Shown here piece after piece: positions 1 to 13,183 of a stretch of 64,000 nucleotides of DNA; the stretch's first letter is position 1, and the number at the start of each line of letters is the position of its first letter. Under the pieces are notes generated by a model. It had not been told where the DNA came from. It was given only the letters and a program-made list of their open reading frames with translations, and ran no database searches. Source of the DNA: Phalacrocorax aristotelis (Eukaryota > Chordata > Aves > Suliformes > Phalacrocoracidae); assembly GCF_949628215.1 (NCBI RefSeq), contig NC_134282.1, positions 21,122,723 to 21,186,722 of the forward strand. Reading direction: 5' to 3'. The translations under genes and the position numbers were made by a program.

Positions 1-1729
1 AACTTTTCAGCTCTTTGCTGCATGGGTCAGACTGGACACGGAAGAAAAGTACTAACACTTTGAGATGTGGCTGCAGTACTATTAGCTGGCCCCATTAGCT
101 AACTAGAAATACCTGTAGAGGTGCATCTGAAATTCAAGTCTTCTTATAGGTTACACCCAGTATTTTCATCCTTCCTGTCTTTGAATTTTACTTTTCCCGA
201 TAAAAACAGAACTATAAGGAAATGAGCAAAATTTCAGAGACCATTGTGAGCAATGTCTCTTTCCTAAATTAATAGTTGGTCTTTCATAGGATTTTTCCCC
301 TGACACTCTATCCACTGCACCTTCCCCAGTACTAGCAGCTACTAAGAAAAAGACGTGACATATTCTCATCAAAACTTTTAGGTCTGTTTCCAGTTAAGGG
401 TGCAGTAAAATAACGTCATTTATAAAATCAGATGGAAAAACCCAAAGAACAATTTAAAGACAGCCTGATTTCTTCTCAGAAAAATAAATGTCAGCCTAGC
501 CCCACCTTTTCTTCTCTACATGGGACAGACTGAGAAGAAAAGAGGTCAAATGGTTCTTTCTGTCTCATGAGGTGAATATTTCCCTTACATTTGCACTGGA
601 AAAATTTGTAGTACCTAGCAGCACCTTTAACAAGCACATTGAAGCAGTGAGCGAGACCCAGTTGTCGTCTTCAGCTTGTTTTTAAATATCAACATGGTTG
701 CCAAATGACTAATATCTGCCTATAGTCCATTGCCTACATGATCCACGTTACCCAAACTGCATACCAGATTATTTTGCCTCATCTGTCTCTTTACCACATC
801 TCTTCTAGAATGCAAGCTCTGTGAGTTAAGAGCTGCTTTTTTTATCCCTTCCTTTAGCAGCTAGCAAATGAGGCCCCACCTTGACAGTTTCATCGAGTAA
901 CTGCTTGTAGTCAAAGAGACAATCTACAAATTTAAATAAGTTGATGTTTCCTCACCAAAGTAAGCAAAACCAACATGGCTTTAACTTGAAACACAGTTGT
1001 TTCAGCAAAACATTTGCTTCTCATAAACAGCAAAAGAAAAGAGAGGATAGGGTATTTAATTTCCTGATTAAATCCAAGAAGCAATGGATTTCTACCCAGG
1101 CCCTGAGGGAATCCACATCTCATATGAGAGCACTATGGGTTCCAGGCTACAAGATAGCCAAATCTTACAGAGTCATGTTATCATACGATTTTATACAAGT
1201 TACAGTCAGCAGAGCAGGAACTGAAATCCTATATATTCTTGTCTCTGTGTATTTGCTAATCACTGGGCTAGGCAGTATTTGTCTTTTTTTTTTCTCTGGC
1301 TCACAAAATACATATTTTATGCTGTGGGGACACAGATCCAGTGAGATAAATTGTGGATGTACTTCTCTTTCATCCTAAGATACACAAAAGTGCTAGTAAT
1401 TCAATGGGACTGGGTTATCCAGCTCCACCCAAGTACAGACTGGAAATGGCTGAGGGATTCCCATTTTCTGGGCAAGTTCATTAGCCCCAGAGTTAAGTAA
1501 AAGGGAGAAATGACTGTCAAAAAAAATCCATTCCCGGAAAAAAACAAAATCCCAGGAGTAACTACTCAGAGAATTTGACCCGAATTCATAAATAGTTTCA
1601 CCATGACCTAAATATAATTTTCCCAACAAACTCACTATTCTCCAGAATTTTTTCTTCTGATTTTGCAAGCAAGTTGACTTGCCTGGGGTACCTCACTATA
1701 GGAATTGAGCAAGAGTGAACTTAAGAACA
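1..1729. other. Intergenic DNA left of the solo LTR
   Basis: No coding exon is recognisable here. The open frames are short, lack family motifs and have no convincing splice context. The only structured item I can point to is an old SINE-like fragment near 803-880, listed separately. By synteny this lies downstream of KCNE4. Confidence 0.6.
803..880 (+). repeat. Ancient amniote MIR/L2-tail-like SINE fragment
   Basis: The stretch reads CTAGAATGCAAGCTCTGTGAG, later followed by CTAGCAAATGAGGCCCC. It parallels the 3' part of old amniote MIR/L2-type elements, where a 'tag-x-tgtaagctc' block is followed about 50 bases on by 'tagcacaatggggccc'. It is diverged and partial, with no target duplication visible. 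The family call rests on remembered consensus patterns only. Confidence 0.4.
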
Positions 1730-1735
1730 TACATT
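1730..1735. repeat. Target-site duplication, left copy (TACATT)
   Basis: The six bases TACATT directly abut the left end of the solo LTR and recur exactly at its right end (1986-1991). Six-base duplications are typical of alpharetrovirus-like and class II (ERVK-like) integrations. Confidence 0.8.
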
Positions 1736-1985
1736 TGTAGCTGTACGCTTCTATGGGAGAACTTATCTTGGGCCGCATATCTCCGGGACACAGGGCTCTA
1801 CCCACCCTGGGGACAGTGATGCACAGACATCAATATGATGGATACAAAACGTCTGTTTATTTAGCTGCGTCACACGCTTATATAGCTCTTGCGCTTCCTG
1901 TTCCTGCCACTCCTATGGGGAGGAGTCTATCTTTCCGTCACATCCCGTGATCTTCCGGTCACCGATCCCTGTCTATTCCCCTACA
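1736..1985 (-). mobile_element. Solo LTR of an endogenous retrovirus, 250 bp
   Basis: This is a complete 250 bp long terminal repeat lying on the minus strand. Read on that strand it begins TGTAG and ends CTACA, so the termini form a perfect 5 bp inverted repeat with canonical TG...CA ends. Internal order is as expected for U3-R-U5: a TATA box (TATATAAG, plus-strand 1877-1884), then a polyadenylation signal AATAAA (1856-1861), then a U5-like segment. It is flanked by identical 6 bp duplications (TACATT). No gag, pol or env remnants are present on either side, so it is a solo LTR left by recombination between two LTRs. The short length and 6 bp duplication suggest an alpharetrovirus-like or ERVK-like avian lineage; I cannot name the family. 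The exact duplication suggests moderate or recent age. Confidence 0.85.
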
Positions 1986-1991
1986 TACATT
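1986..1991. repeat. Target-site duplication, right copy (TACATT)
   Basis: This copy is identical to the six bases at 1730-1735. Together the two copies fix the insertion boundaries of the solo LTR to the base. Confidence 0.8.
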
Positions 1992-3328
1992 TTTCTTTTT
2001 ATACAGCTTGGAAAGAAAGGAACTCACTATGGGCTTTCTTAGTTCCCACTTAGAAAGCTATAGTCTTGTTTTCTAGAGTGGCCATCATTGCAAAATTATC
2101 ATTGCAAGGAATACAGCAGATAAAATGACCACAGTCATCGTCAAGAATAACATTCTCCCAAATTAAAGGTCACAAAATGCCTGACAGAATTGCCCTTTAC
2201 ATAAGTCACTGGAATTATTAAAACTCCTGAGAATAGAGGATGACACGGTATCATCCTTAGATATAAAGCAAAACGAAAGGGTGTCTGATTAGAGGTTTCA
2301 CAAATATCAACAGGGCAAAGTTGAAGAAGAGCTCAGTCTATGGGAAGGAATTGCTTTTGATTACCTTGTGCTTGAGACCATGGCTGTGATTGCTGCCACC
2401 ACCACAGAGCAGCTACGTCCCTTCTCCACCTCCGTAGGCACGGCCACCAGACAATAAAACCCCCATAACAGGGGAGCTTTCACCAAACTTCTCAGCACTT
2501 GTTTTATCCTTCAAAATGGAGCTTTGTAAAGGACAAGTAGACGTCAGAGCTATCTGTATTAAAGATGTAGCAGTGATAAAATATCCACTGGATAAACTCT
2601 GCGCATATTTCTCCAGGTTTTTCAGAGCTGGAAAGCAAAAGTTATCAGTTAACAGGGCTTGACAAGTCTAGCAACTGGAGACATTACTCAGACCAGGGAT
2701 ATGTAATTAAGCAATAAAGTGTACCGTGCTGTGGCTGCTAGGGAGTAATGATGTGCCTCAGGGGATATTAAAAAGCATAAAGCTGTGAGCAACAGCACCT
2801 GAGAGGTGCAAATAGGGAGAAAATCACAGGGTTTTTTATTCTTCTTGTGAGCTTGGCAGCTGGTGGGCATGCATGGCGCCCTCCACCCCAGTCAGGCCCA
2901 GGGGGACTTTCCCTCAGCCCCATGGCGAGGCCTCCGCCACCGCCCCTTGCCATGGCCCCAGGCCCACCACTGTCCCCGGGCTCCCCTGATACAAACAGCC
3001 TCGGGTAGAGACATTGGGACTGCCGTGGGCCTGAGAAACCACTGGTGCAGTCTCCCCCCTCACAAAAACCTCTCAGAGACACCCCATGGGTGTCTGCAAG
3101 CCCTCTGTGGTACTCACCAGTCCTTGTTGAGCTGCCATCCCTTGCTGCCCTTGCTCAGAGACAGTAATTCTCATTTTACGGCTTTTATCCCCTGACAGTT
3201 TCTTCAGGGAGTCTATCAGCATAATTAAGAGAGAGTTTTTCAACAGCTGCCAGTTGCTCCATGCACATAAACAAAACAACCAGCAGGCCTCACAGAAACA
3301 ATGTGCAAATGCAACTCCATGTCCATGA
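1992..3328. other. Intergenic DNA between the LTR and the first CR1
   Basis: I see no gene in this stretch. The left part is ordinary A/T-rich sequence, and roughly 2860-3060 is GC-richer. The GC-rich part carries overlapping short open frames on both strands, as expected from composition alone. None shows a recognisable domain. Confidence 0.55.
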
Positions 3329-4520
3329 CACAGAATCACAGAATGGCAGGGGTTGGAAGGGACCTCTGGAAATCATCTTGTCCAACCCCCTTGCTTGAGC
3401 AGGGACACCTACAGCAGGGGGAACAGTACTGCATCCATGCAGGTTTTGAATATTTCCAGAGAAGAAGACTCCACAGCCTCCCTGGGCAGCCTGTTCCACT
3501 GCTCTAGCACCTTCAAAGTAAAGAAGTTTTTTCTCATATTGAGGTGGAACTGCCTGTGTTCCAATTTGTGTTCATTGCCCCTTGTCCTGTCATTGGGCAC
3601 CACTGAAAAGAGAGTCTGGACCCACCCTCTCGACACCCACCCTTTAGATATTTATAAGTATTGATGTGATCCCCCCTCAGCCTTCTTGAGGCTAAACAAA
3701 TGCAGGTGTCTCAGCCTTTCCTCATAAGAGAGATGCTCCAGTCCCCTGATCATCTTTGTAGCTCTCTGCTGGACTTGCTTAAGCAGTTCCCTGTTTTTCT
3801 TGAACTGGAGTGCCCAGAACTGGATGCTGTACTCCAAATGTGGTCTCACTAGGGCAGAGTAGAGGGGGAGGCTAACCTCCCTCGACCTGCTGGCCACACT
3901 TCTTTTAATGCAGCCCAGGGTACCGTTGTCCTTCTTGGCCACAAAGACACGTTGTTGGCTCATGGTCAGCTTGTCCACCAGCACTCCCAGGTCCTTCTCA
4001 ACAGAGCCACTTTCCAGCAGGTCAGCCCCCCAGCCTGCACTGGTGCATGGAGTTGTTCCTCCCCAGGTGCAGGACCTTACACTTGATTTTGTTGAATTCC
4101 ATGAGGTTCCCCTTGGCCCAGCTCTCCAGCCTATCCAGGCCTCACTGAATGGCAGCCCAGCCTTCTGGTGTATCAGCCACTCCTCTCAGTTTTGTATCAT
4201 CAGCAAATTTGCCAAGGGTACACTCTGTCCCTTTGTCCAGGTCATTGATGAATATGTTGAACAGGACTGGACCCAGCACAGACCCCTGGGGAACACTTCT
4301 GGTTACAGGCCTCCAATGAGACTCTGTGCCCTTGATCAGGATCCTCGGAGCTCTGCTGCTCAGCCAGGTCTCTATCCACCTCACTGTCCTCTCATCTAAC
4401 CCCACACTTCCTAAGCTTACCTATGAGAATGTTATGGGAGACAGTGTCAAAAGCCTTGCTGAAGTCGAGGTAAACAACATCCACTGCTCTCCCTTCATCT
4501 ACCAAGCCAATGAAGTGCCT
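3329..4520 (-). mobile_element. CR1 LINE, 5'-truncated, antisense to the given strand
   Basis: The 3' end of a chicken-repeat-1 non-LTR retrotransposon starts at the plus-strand block CAGAATCACAGAATGG, followed by the hallmark GGTTGGAAGGGACCTCTGG. Going rightward, minus-strand fragments of the reverse transcriptase appear in reverse order. First come the C-terminal pieces (LPLYSALVRPHLEY, 3652-3984; [13 protein letters not shown], 3409-3636). Then comes the palm region with [18 protein letters not shown] and the catalytic box FADDTKL (4142-4405). Last is the DFSKAFDTV motif near 4440-4480. The frame changes between these blocks, so the copy is inactive. It stops inside the reverse transcriptase, so the endonuclease and ORF1 are absent, as is usual for CR1. 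The right end is approximate and no target duplication could be recognised. Confidence 0.93.
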
Positions 4521-7500
4521 GCTGTGTCTCTGTAATGGTTTTCTTCATCCCCAACAGATTCATCCCCCATGGCAGGTGGAAGGGGGTGTTGGGGCACTCC
4601 AGGGCCCTCAGCCTGCCCCACGTTGGTCAGGGGCCTGGTGTCAGGGCAGCCCAATCCCTGTCCTTCTGAGCATGGACAGAGAGGAGAGAACAGAGCAAAA
4701 AAAAAATAGCACCTGTGAAAGGTAAATTAAAGGCAGGCTGCAGCTTAACCCACTCTCGGGGACAGCTGCGACTGAAGGCAAGGAAACTGGTGTGAACTGG
4801 ACAAAAAAAAAAACAGGTTCACTGTGAGGAGATCCCACCAGCATGCTTGAAATGCTGGGGGAGGGGTCCAGGGCTGCTGGAGCTTTTTTGGGGCCATTCA
4901 TATGGGAACCCTGTCCAGTGAGATGAGCCAAGAGCAAACCTGCTCCTTCATTGAGTTGACGAGAAGTACACAAAGATAAAGAAATTGGTTTTATTTTACT
5001 ACTTTACTTTTACTTCTACTATTACATACAGAAAGACATCCGTGGTTCTGGGGTGGGCAGGGGAGCCCACAGAAACCAGAATACTGGGGGGAAGATGCTG
5101 GATCGAAAGTAACAGAGCTAATGGTTATGTGTGCGAGGATGAGCTGTCCTAACAAATCTTCAGAGCTTCTATTTTAAACCCTTAACTAAAGAAACCCATT
5201 CCTAAACAAGCAAGCTGTGGGATTACAACTTTAGCATTCATTTTTCAGCTCTGTGTGTGCTTTAACATGCAGGTCCCTCAAATGGGGAAATAGTGAACTT
5301 CTGCCAATTTTTAGTAATTAAGGAAACAAGGACAGCAACTGTGCATGTTAACTGCATAGCTAACCTCACAACACTTGGGGTATATATGAAGTCATTATTT
5401 CCACACACAAAAATATCACCAATAACAAATCTTGTGAAAAAGATCAGGAGAGCAGGGAAAAAAAGGCTAAGAGGTGTAGCTGATGTTAGAGCAGGGTGCT
5501 GTTTTCACTGTGTCACAGCTTAGCTGGCTGTTTGCAACCCAGTGTTTCCCTAGGGTTTTGTAGTACGGCCACTTTTATGGACCCATGCTTAAATGGAACA
5601 GTTTGGCCTTAAGATGCAACAATAGCTTACGTGCAGGACTCCCTAAAAGCGCAGGTCCCTGGAGAGGAACATGAGGATGTCTGCAGGAATGAGCTGGCTG
5701 TGGCCCGAAGCGGCGGAGCAGATTTGAGTAATCCTATCCCTTATAGACCAAAGAGAGGAATTAATCATTTTCCAGGCAATGCTTCAAATTGGATCACTAG
5801 GGATATCTGTGAGGATTCCAAAAGAAATGTTCCTGACGGCCATTAATGTGTTCCCAGTGACGTACAAGATGAACACACACACACACACACACACCATGCG
5901 CACGCACAAACAAAGCAGCAGCTAGCCTGGAAAAAATAATCAGCTTGTGTGCAAAGGTGCATTCAAAGCAAATTACATCACAAGGGACTCATCAATTTCC
6001 AGGACAAATAATGACTCCCATTGCCCTTCCACACTTGCCCCCAGCAAAGGGCTACAGGAGCTGGGTGCAGGGCATGTGTATAGCCCACCTTCCACCCTTG
6101 AAAACTCCAAGGGGCCACACTCTGTTTCCATAACACTATTTACATGCTTACTTTTATGGGTCTCTTGATGACAATCTAAATCCTGCCTGTTCTTCAATAA
6201 ACCATTAATCTCCCAGATAGAGTTCAGGGAAGTTGCTGTGTAGCAATAAAGTGCATGTTTCCGAGCCCAGAGGGAACAAAAAGGAAAAAAGTGAAAGGGA
6301 GTGACATTGTTTTTGAAAGACAACTTCCTGGCTTGGAAAGGGTGGGGGGCATGCAAGGGTTATTTCCCCAAACCCTACCTGGAGCCTGCCCCTCCCCTCA
6401 CCAAACCCTGATACCACTTTGCCTGTAACATCTGTGAGAAGAAGGTCCACCTCTCCAAAATCAGGGTCAGCATAAGAAAGGGGCTGGTCACCTCCTGTAC
6501 CTTCCACGCTGGTGGGCCAGGGGCCTTTTGTGAGCAGTGCCATCTGGGATTGTGCTTTGGTGAGCAGAGCGCAGCTGTGGAGAGTCAGTGTTCATCACTG
6601 CTACCCCCAGTCCGCCAGACCTGGCTTGGAGGTCAGTGGGGAGGGGACTCCACTGGTTCCTCACTAGCCAGTGATTTCACGAGCTGACTCACATCACCTA
6701 GTTTACAGGCTTGCTGCTGCTTTTGCAGACTGAAGCATAAACTGTCTCCTCTTTGTCTTCAAACCACTTCTTTTTGGTGTGCCAAGGGTACCAGTCTCAC
6801 AGAGCCAGTGTCACAAAACCCATCAGCTCCCCATGCCAAGCTTGGCTAGTCCTGTCCTGGGTTTGCATTTGAACTGGTGACCCACAGTAGAAGTAACAAA
6901 TTCTGTGCCCCACTTTATAACAGGAAAAATTAACACAATCCCTTGCGCTGCCAGGCCCCTATAAAATTGATGTTAACCATATGTCAGTGTGTGAATTGTG
7001 TATAGCTGTTAGGAAAGCACGTAGTGCGCTACTCAAAAGAGATGGTAGCAATCAGCATTAGAAAGTGCCAAGGAATAGAAAAAACCACGTTCAACCTGAC
7101 TTAAGTGCCCTAAGCTATGGCTTTTATGCAGAAAAGAAAAAGAAGATAAGGAGAGGCCTGAAAAAAATAAATTCCCTGGGCTACAGTCCTGTAGAAAAAT
7201 GGTAGTGAGGGGGGAAAAACAGGCACATTGGGAATATACATGCAGATAGAAGGCCATTTATTGGACTCTCCCTGTTCAAACTGGCACAGCTCTCGACCAA
7301 AATATGAGGGAAAATTCACTGTCTGTCTAGACATCATAAATGAAAGGACTCAAAATGTCTAGTACTTTTACTCTAAACACCTGGGTCTGTGATCTTTCCC
7401 CCGCACACGTGTATTTCACAAATATTCCTATACAGGATACTTTTAATCCAAAGCTCTGCCTATTCCATATGAATGGTATGTTCTCTTCTTTCCATATGAA

Positions 7501-10500
7501 TAAAACTTTCTCGTCATTCCTGATGACAGTACTTCACAAGGCAAACTAAAGGTCATGGAAGAGAAGCTATGGAAAAATTCTTTTCACTGACAAGAAGAAT
7601 CCTGTGATGTTTTGAATGTCTTTCATGAGTTTTATTATAATGGTAATGCATAACTACTCACAGAATCACAGAACTAAGTATGTAAATATCCACCCAAACA
7701 CTAAGTACAGTATCTATAGCTCACCTGAAGGAGTAAAAACCTTAAGCAGCCAGCCCCAAGGCAACATTTTTGCTTGCCACTGCAGCATGATGACCACCAA
7801 TGATGGCTACCTCTGTCAGCAGCCATTTACACCACCCTAATGATGGCTCCCAGCAAAGGCAAGCTGCACAATCCTTTTCATCTGGTGTTTCAATTCTCGA
7901 TGAATATAGGAGGAAAAAAATTTACGGTGAGAATCTATCTGAGACTCACATCCTGGCCAAAGAGCAGCTAATTAGATGTGACTGAAGTTAATTATGTTTA
8001 ACACTGAACAGCTAGACCTCGGGCAACAGAATGTGACAGAGCTGTAGCTGCTGTTTCATTTGGTGAAGGCACAATGAGCAGTTCCTAGGTAAATATGGGT
8101 AGGTGCTACCATCAAATCACCGATGTGCCTCGCTGTCGTTTCTTAAATAACACTCACACTTCTAATCAAAGTCAACAGCATCCTTGGGTGTAAAATCCTG
8201 TGTAACTGATCAAAATTGGCACATATGCACAGGATGTGTGCACAGCCCCAGACTTTCCACAGTGCTCTCATGCAGTGCTGTGTGTGAAAAGTGACATCTG
8301 GAGAAATGCCCCAGTGGTGCTTGGGCATTCAGCAGGCCCAGCACTGCTCCATGCTTCTACAAGTGTCAAGGGCGTTCCCTGCTTCCCAGTGCAGCAGAAT
8401 CAGAGTGCTAGCATGCTGAAAAGCAATTAATGACACTCATTAGCCTGCTGTTGCTGACAGGATTGGCAATAGCAACGGGTTGTTTTGTAGCATCAGGTAT
8501 TTGTAAGGAAAATGATGAGATGGTGCTCTATTAAGGCATTGAAAGAGGTACCGCTGAGGGCTGTCTGTGTAACATTCAAGGGTAGTCTGCTTGCTACTAC
8601 ATAGCTCCATACCTATTATTAAAAAATAGCAGCAGCAATACTCTTTCTCTTCTCTCTTCCCTCTTAAAGGAAACCTTGTTTGAACAGTTTATTGTGTTAT
8701 GAAGAGAGAGAAGGGGCATATACCTCCTTAGAGGTGTACAGTTTACATTTCCTCCTGAAGAGAAGGAAAGTCTCATATTTTTTGTATTCTTTAGGACAGG
8801 TTTCAAAATCTCTTGCAAACATTGTGTGTTTCACATCCTCTTGCCTGCACTGTTCAGCTAACATTTTCATTGCTGAGATGAGACACAGCTGTCCCAGGAA
8901 GAGCTAGGCTGGGGACCAGCACCACGGCAGGCTTGCTCCAAGCCCAGCATTCATAGGTAAGCTGCAGGCAATGGAACAATCACATGCTGGCCCTGGCTAA
9001 ACTGCTGGAGTTCACACCAGATGAAATTCTTTAATTTTGTGGTTCCTCCTCCAAGTACAAAGAGTAACAAATCGTCTGTCTTTTCTCACTTCCATCAGAG
9101 CTCAGCACCCTGAGATTCTCAGTGTAGCTATTCTCACATCAGCCTTAGGCAGCAAAGATGTGCTTTTCTTTACAGTTTATAAATAAGAGCCTTAGCCAAA
9201 GCAAGTAATTTTCCAGAATACCACAGTGAACCTGGAGCAGAAAAGGGAGCTGAATTTAGTCTGTCACATCCCAGGGCTATTGCCCCACTCACTGGCAGCT
9301 CCTCTCTCTTTCTCTTTCCCAAGTGAAAAGGCCCTGTTACATGGCTTCTGCTGACCTGAGGATGTCCAGTGGGATAAGATGCACTCTTCCAGATAGTCAT
9401 AGATGGTAGCAATTATCATTTGTTGCCAGTGGCTACTCTAGCATCTAATAGTATTAAGGGGGGCAAAAAAGTTTGTTGTTCCTAGGTGGGCAAATGCTTT
9501 CTATTTATACCATAGCTTTCATTTGAGAATCACAAGCATTTCATGTCTATCAAGAACACTTCATATTCTCACAGGCAGGACTATAACCAGCAGCATCTGA
9601 TAATCAAGTGAAGCACAGGGCATTTAAACAGATTACCCAGGGAGAGAGATGGGAACATAGCCTGTAATGCACCATTCAATAGCCTTTATTATCCTTCTTT
9701 TAGTCACTTATTTGGATGGCAGAAGTCTCAGTCTAACCTGGTCTGACATAAACTGGAGCACTACCCAAACCCAAACTAAAATAAAATAAAGCTTTGAAAA
9801 ACTCTAGTGCTCATTCATTCTGTATTATTTTCCATTTTCTTCCCTAGATGAGATGGATACAGAAGTGTCAATATACTAAGGCAGCAGCTCATCTCACAGC
9901 TATTTTTGGCTGTATGCAGTAGGAACTGCAGAGGCGTGTGAAAATGGAAAGAATATGAAAGCAAGTCAACCAAATACACTGGGACAAATATGATCAGTGC
10001 TTAAAAACCAATAGCCTAAACAATTTTATTAATTTTTATGCCTCTCAGATCCAAGCCTGGTATTTTAAATCTAAAATGCAACTCTGAACTCAGGCAGAAA
10101 TAAATTCCCCACTAGAACAACAAGGTCCAAGAAGATTATAACACGAGCATGGTAGGTCGACAGCCACAGGAGAGCATGGTCCAGCGTTGGTACAATTGCG
10201 TCTGTGCAAACAACTACACTGTCCAGCACCCCACTTCGAGCATCTCTGAGAATGCTCATCTATCGTGTGGTAGGGACTCCTTCTGCCTTTGCAGGGTCTT
10301 GAAATTTTGAGGTGAAAATTAAAGCAGGTGGTTTAATCTTCTCTTAGTTGAAATGGCTGTGATAAAAGTGCAGTCTGCACTGGGGACCTGTGTGCTCCTT
10401 GTCCTCGAGCAGTGCACCTATCCTTGCCCAACATCATGCACTGAGAACTTAGAAACAGAAATTACTGTTACAGTTTATCCATTTCCTTCCTTTCCAACCC

Positions 10501-12812
10501 TGTGAGAATTGATTTGATTATTTGGGTAGGTGTGGGCACATGTCTGAGAAAGGGACTGATCCAGGGGAACCCACTGTGAGAGGCCAAGCTCAGGAGAGGT
10601 TTTGCAATGAGTTGTAACACATGAGGCTCCTGGCTTCACTTACCATGATCTGTGACCTGTGCTCCAGCCCTGGGAAAGTGGATTCTCTCGTATTCATCAA
10701 CCTTCCCTCCCTGCTTAATTCTTTCCCTGGTCCAGAGCACAGCAGTTCTGGGAGAGCCTGTGCCTGGGGAAGAGACAGGTTTTGCATTTCCACTTCAATT
10801 ATTCAGCAGGGTCAGTCTGTTGAAAGAATAACCTCACAGGTGCATCTGTATGCGACCCACTGGTAGGATTTAGGACTGTACATCAGGCAGCTACTGTCAC
10901 AGACCCCAGTGTGGTAATCTTGAGAGCTGGCACTTATATTTACAGTAGGTCCTGGAGCCAAACCTTGTACACATGCTACATTGGTCATCTTTTCCTCTTC
11001 TAGCAAAGGTGATATGTGTCTATTATTACAGCAAACATATGAGGTACAGAACTGCAAGGAAATGGGAGCCGAATTGCTGTGTTCTTTTAAGAAAGAATGC
11101 ATTTGTAAAAATAAAATCATCTCCATTCAGTCAAATTCCAGTCAATTATCATTGCCCTCAAGCCAAGATATATTAGCTCTGAATTTGATTTAACTCTGTT
11201 ACTGAAGCACATTGGAAATGCCTGTCATTTTTGGGAAAAAAAAAAATATTAGTAGTACCTTTTACTCCTAAGTAGCCAGAAGGCTTTTGAAACAAGCTTA
11301 ATGGGGGCAATCTTCTTCGTTCCATCTGTAGCTTTTCCAGATTAACAACACTTCTTTTATTTTGGAATAATAGCTACCTGGCAGTGTTGGGCCACTGGAC
11401 TGTCTTCAAGGCATCATTGCATTCAGTTGCACATTCAATTAACTTTTATAGCTAAAATATACTTTTGCTTCTTTTTTTTTCCATTGGTGCCATCAAAATA
11501 CTAATTTGGACAAAGACAAATGCCCTATGACAAAGACAAATACATACTAAACTATCACGCATACTTTCTCAAACCCCATGGGCCAGGGATAGCTCCATCA
11601 GTCTGCACGAAGATGGCCACATTTTTGTGCTTACTAGCTCACTTCAATGTAAATAGACCCCAAAGCACACAGTGTTTCCCTTTATAGCAGCTCCATTTAA
11701 CACAACAAACCGCTGCAATAAGCTAGCTTTTTGATCCATAAAGCAGAGCTGTAATTTACATTTTGTTCTGTTTTTCCTTCTTATCACCAGTGCTGTCAGA
11801 AGTCTCTTGATTCATTATTGTGGCAATGGAAACACTGAAACAGCAGCATGGGTAAATGTGGAAGATGCAACATTACTGACCTGCTATTCCAGGACACTCT
11901 GGGTGTCCCGGGAGATTACATTGCCGGAGAGAAACACAGGCTTGCTGATGGGTAGCTTTAGGTCCACAGAAGCTTGTGAACAGGCCACAGAATTATTTAA
12001 TAAGGAGTGAATGAAGACAGCAGAGCACCGGGGAACAGGTTTTATGGGAAAGCAAGCAGATATAACTTCATAGCAACCTGATTTTTGAAATAACCTCAAA
12101 TGACCCCATGCAAGTAGGTTTCAGCCAGTGCCTGTGACTCTGTGCACACTGTCACAGCTTGAAGGAGATATGGAAGCGCAAAGTTCCCTCTAAACACTTC
12201 CATCCTGCATTGGGAGTCAGAATCCCAAAACCTCCCCTATCCCTAATGCTGGAAATGACAGAGCAGCAATAAGACCCAGGGTCAAAGCTTGTGACAAAGC
12301 CAGCTACGTACCATGGCCAAGTACCGGAAATTCAGTGGGAACAGAGACCTGTATCAGATACTTGCCTGTAGCCTCAACCCTAACCCACCCAATTTGCTAC
12401 AATGCAAATTTAAAACCAGAACTCAAAATGCAAACTTTTCAAGAGGCTGAATAAGTGATAAAAAAGTTCTCAGAGCAGCTTGTCAGTTTTTCTAGCCTCC
12501 TCAATGGCTAGCCGGCACCCCCAGCTCCTTGCAGGAGGACTCCGGGCATCCCTGCAGACCTGCCTGCACATGGGCAGAAGCTGACCGCCAAGAAGTTTTG
12601 CAGTGCCCCAAAGAGGCAGTATGGACCTAAGGCAGATCTGGAGTGCCTGGCTCAGCCCTGCAGTCAGCCAGCAATGCTGCAGCACTGTCAAACACAAGGA
12701 ATCATTTTAAAAAGAGGCTAAGAAAAGGATCCTGCAGAAATTTTGCACAGTCACATTACTGGAAAACTATTTGACGTAGTGAGCAGACATGGAAACTTTT
12801 CCAGGAAATGTG
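4521..12812. other. Intergenic DNA downstream of KCNE4
   Basis: This is about 8 kb of single-copy-looking, mildly A/T-rich sequence without a recognisable gene. Open frames are under about 130 residues, overlap on both strands and show no domain. The only clear simple repeat is an (AC)11 tract at 5873-5894. A CACAGAATCACAGAAC string near 7659 resembles the tip of a CR1 but has no CR1 sequence beside it. Confidence 0.55.
5873..5894. repeat. (AC)11 microsatellite
   Basis: There are eleven uninterrupted AC dinucleotides. The tract is long enough to be length-polymorphic. Confidence 0.95.
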
Positions 12813-12818
12813 TTTATT
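12813..12818 (-). terminator. Candidate KCNE4 polyadenylation signal AATAAA
   Basis: Plus-strand TTTATT reads as AATAAA on the gene strand. It is the farthest good signal before the sequence loses UTR-like character. The choice over the one near 14088 is inferred. Confidence 0.4.
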
Positions 12819-13112
12819 TAAATAAAAATTAGTGCCAGTAGAAATAATAGATTTTAAATACATGAGACAACTATATACAACTCAACGTTAGGAATTATAT
12901 ACATCAGTTTTTTACAGATACAAACACATTTATACCAAAAGTAAAAGGACGAAGGAGAAAGCAATGGAAAATGTGACAACTCGCGCATGTCAGTCTCATT
13001 TGGAAAGTTTCAGGATTCAAGTGATTCCAGGCAAAGTGCCAAACTTAATTTGGCTTCTTTCAAACTTAAAAACAGCCCATTTTGGAGTAAATCTACCAAA
13101 AAGCTTTACATG

Positions 13113-13183
13113 GTCTGATCCAAAGTTCACTGAAGTGATTGGAAAAACTCCCACTGCCTTCAGTCTGAACCGAATCAGGCCCT
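13113..13183. repeat. Ancient foldback (hairpin) repeat, copy A
   Basis: The left arm begins GTCTGATCCAAAGTTCACTG. A middle ACTCCCACTGCCTTCAGT and a right arm ending ATCAGGCCC follow. The two ends are imperfect inverted complements of each other (TCTGAT...ATCAGG and CACTGAAG...CTTCAGT). The same pattern recurs at 13881-13946, 19739-19819 and, in part, 22535-22566. It matches in style an old palindromic repeat that I associate with reptile and bird genomes, with alternating 'ctgatccaaagcc' and 'attgaagtcaatgg' blocks. I cannot give a Repbase name. Confidence 0.6.

Noticed and set aside
1736-1985. Possible internal retroviral genes next to the LTR
   Set aside because: Neither flank carries gag, pol or env similarity, and the target duplications directly abut a single LTR, so it is a solo LTR.
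7657-7675. CACAGAATCACAGAAC string resembling the tip of a CR1
   Set aside because: The adjoining sequence does not continue into the CR1 GGTTGGAAGGGACC block, so the short match is not enough.
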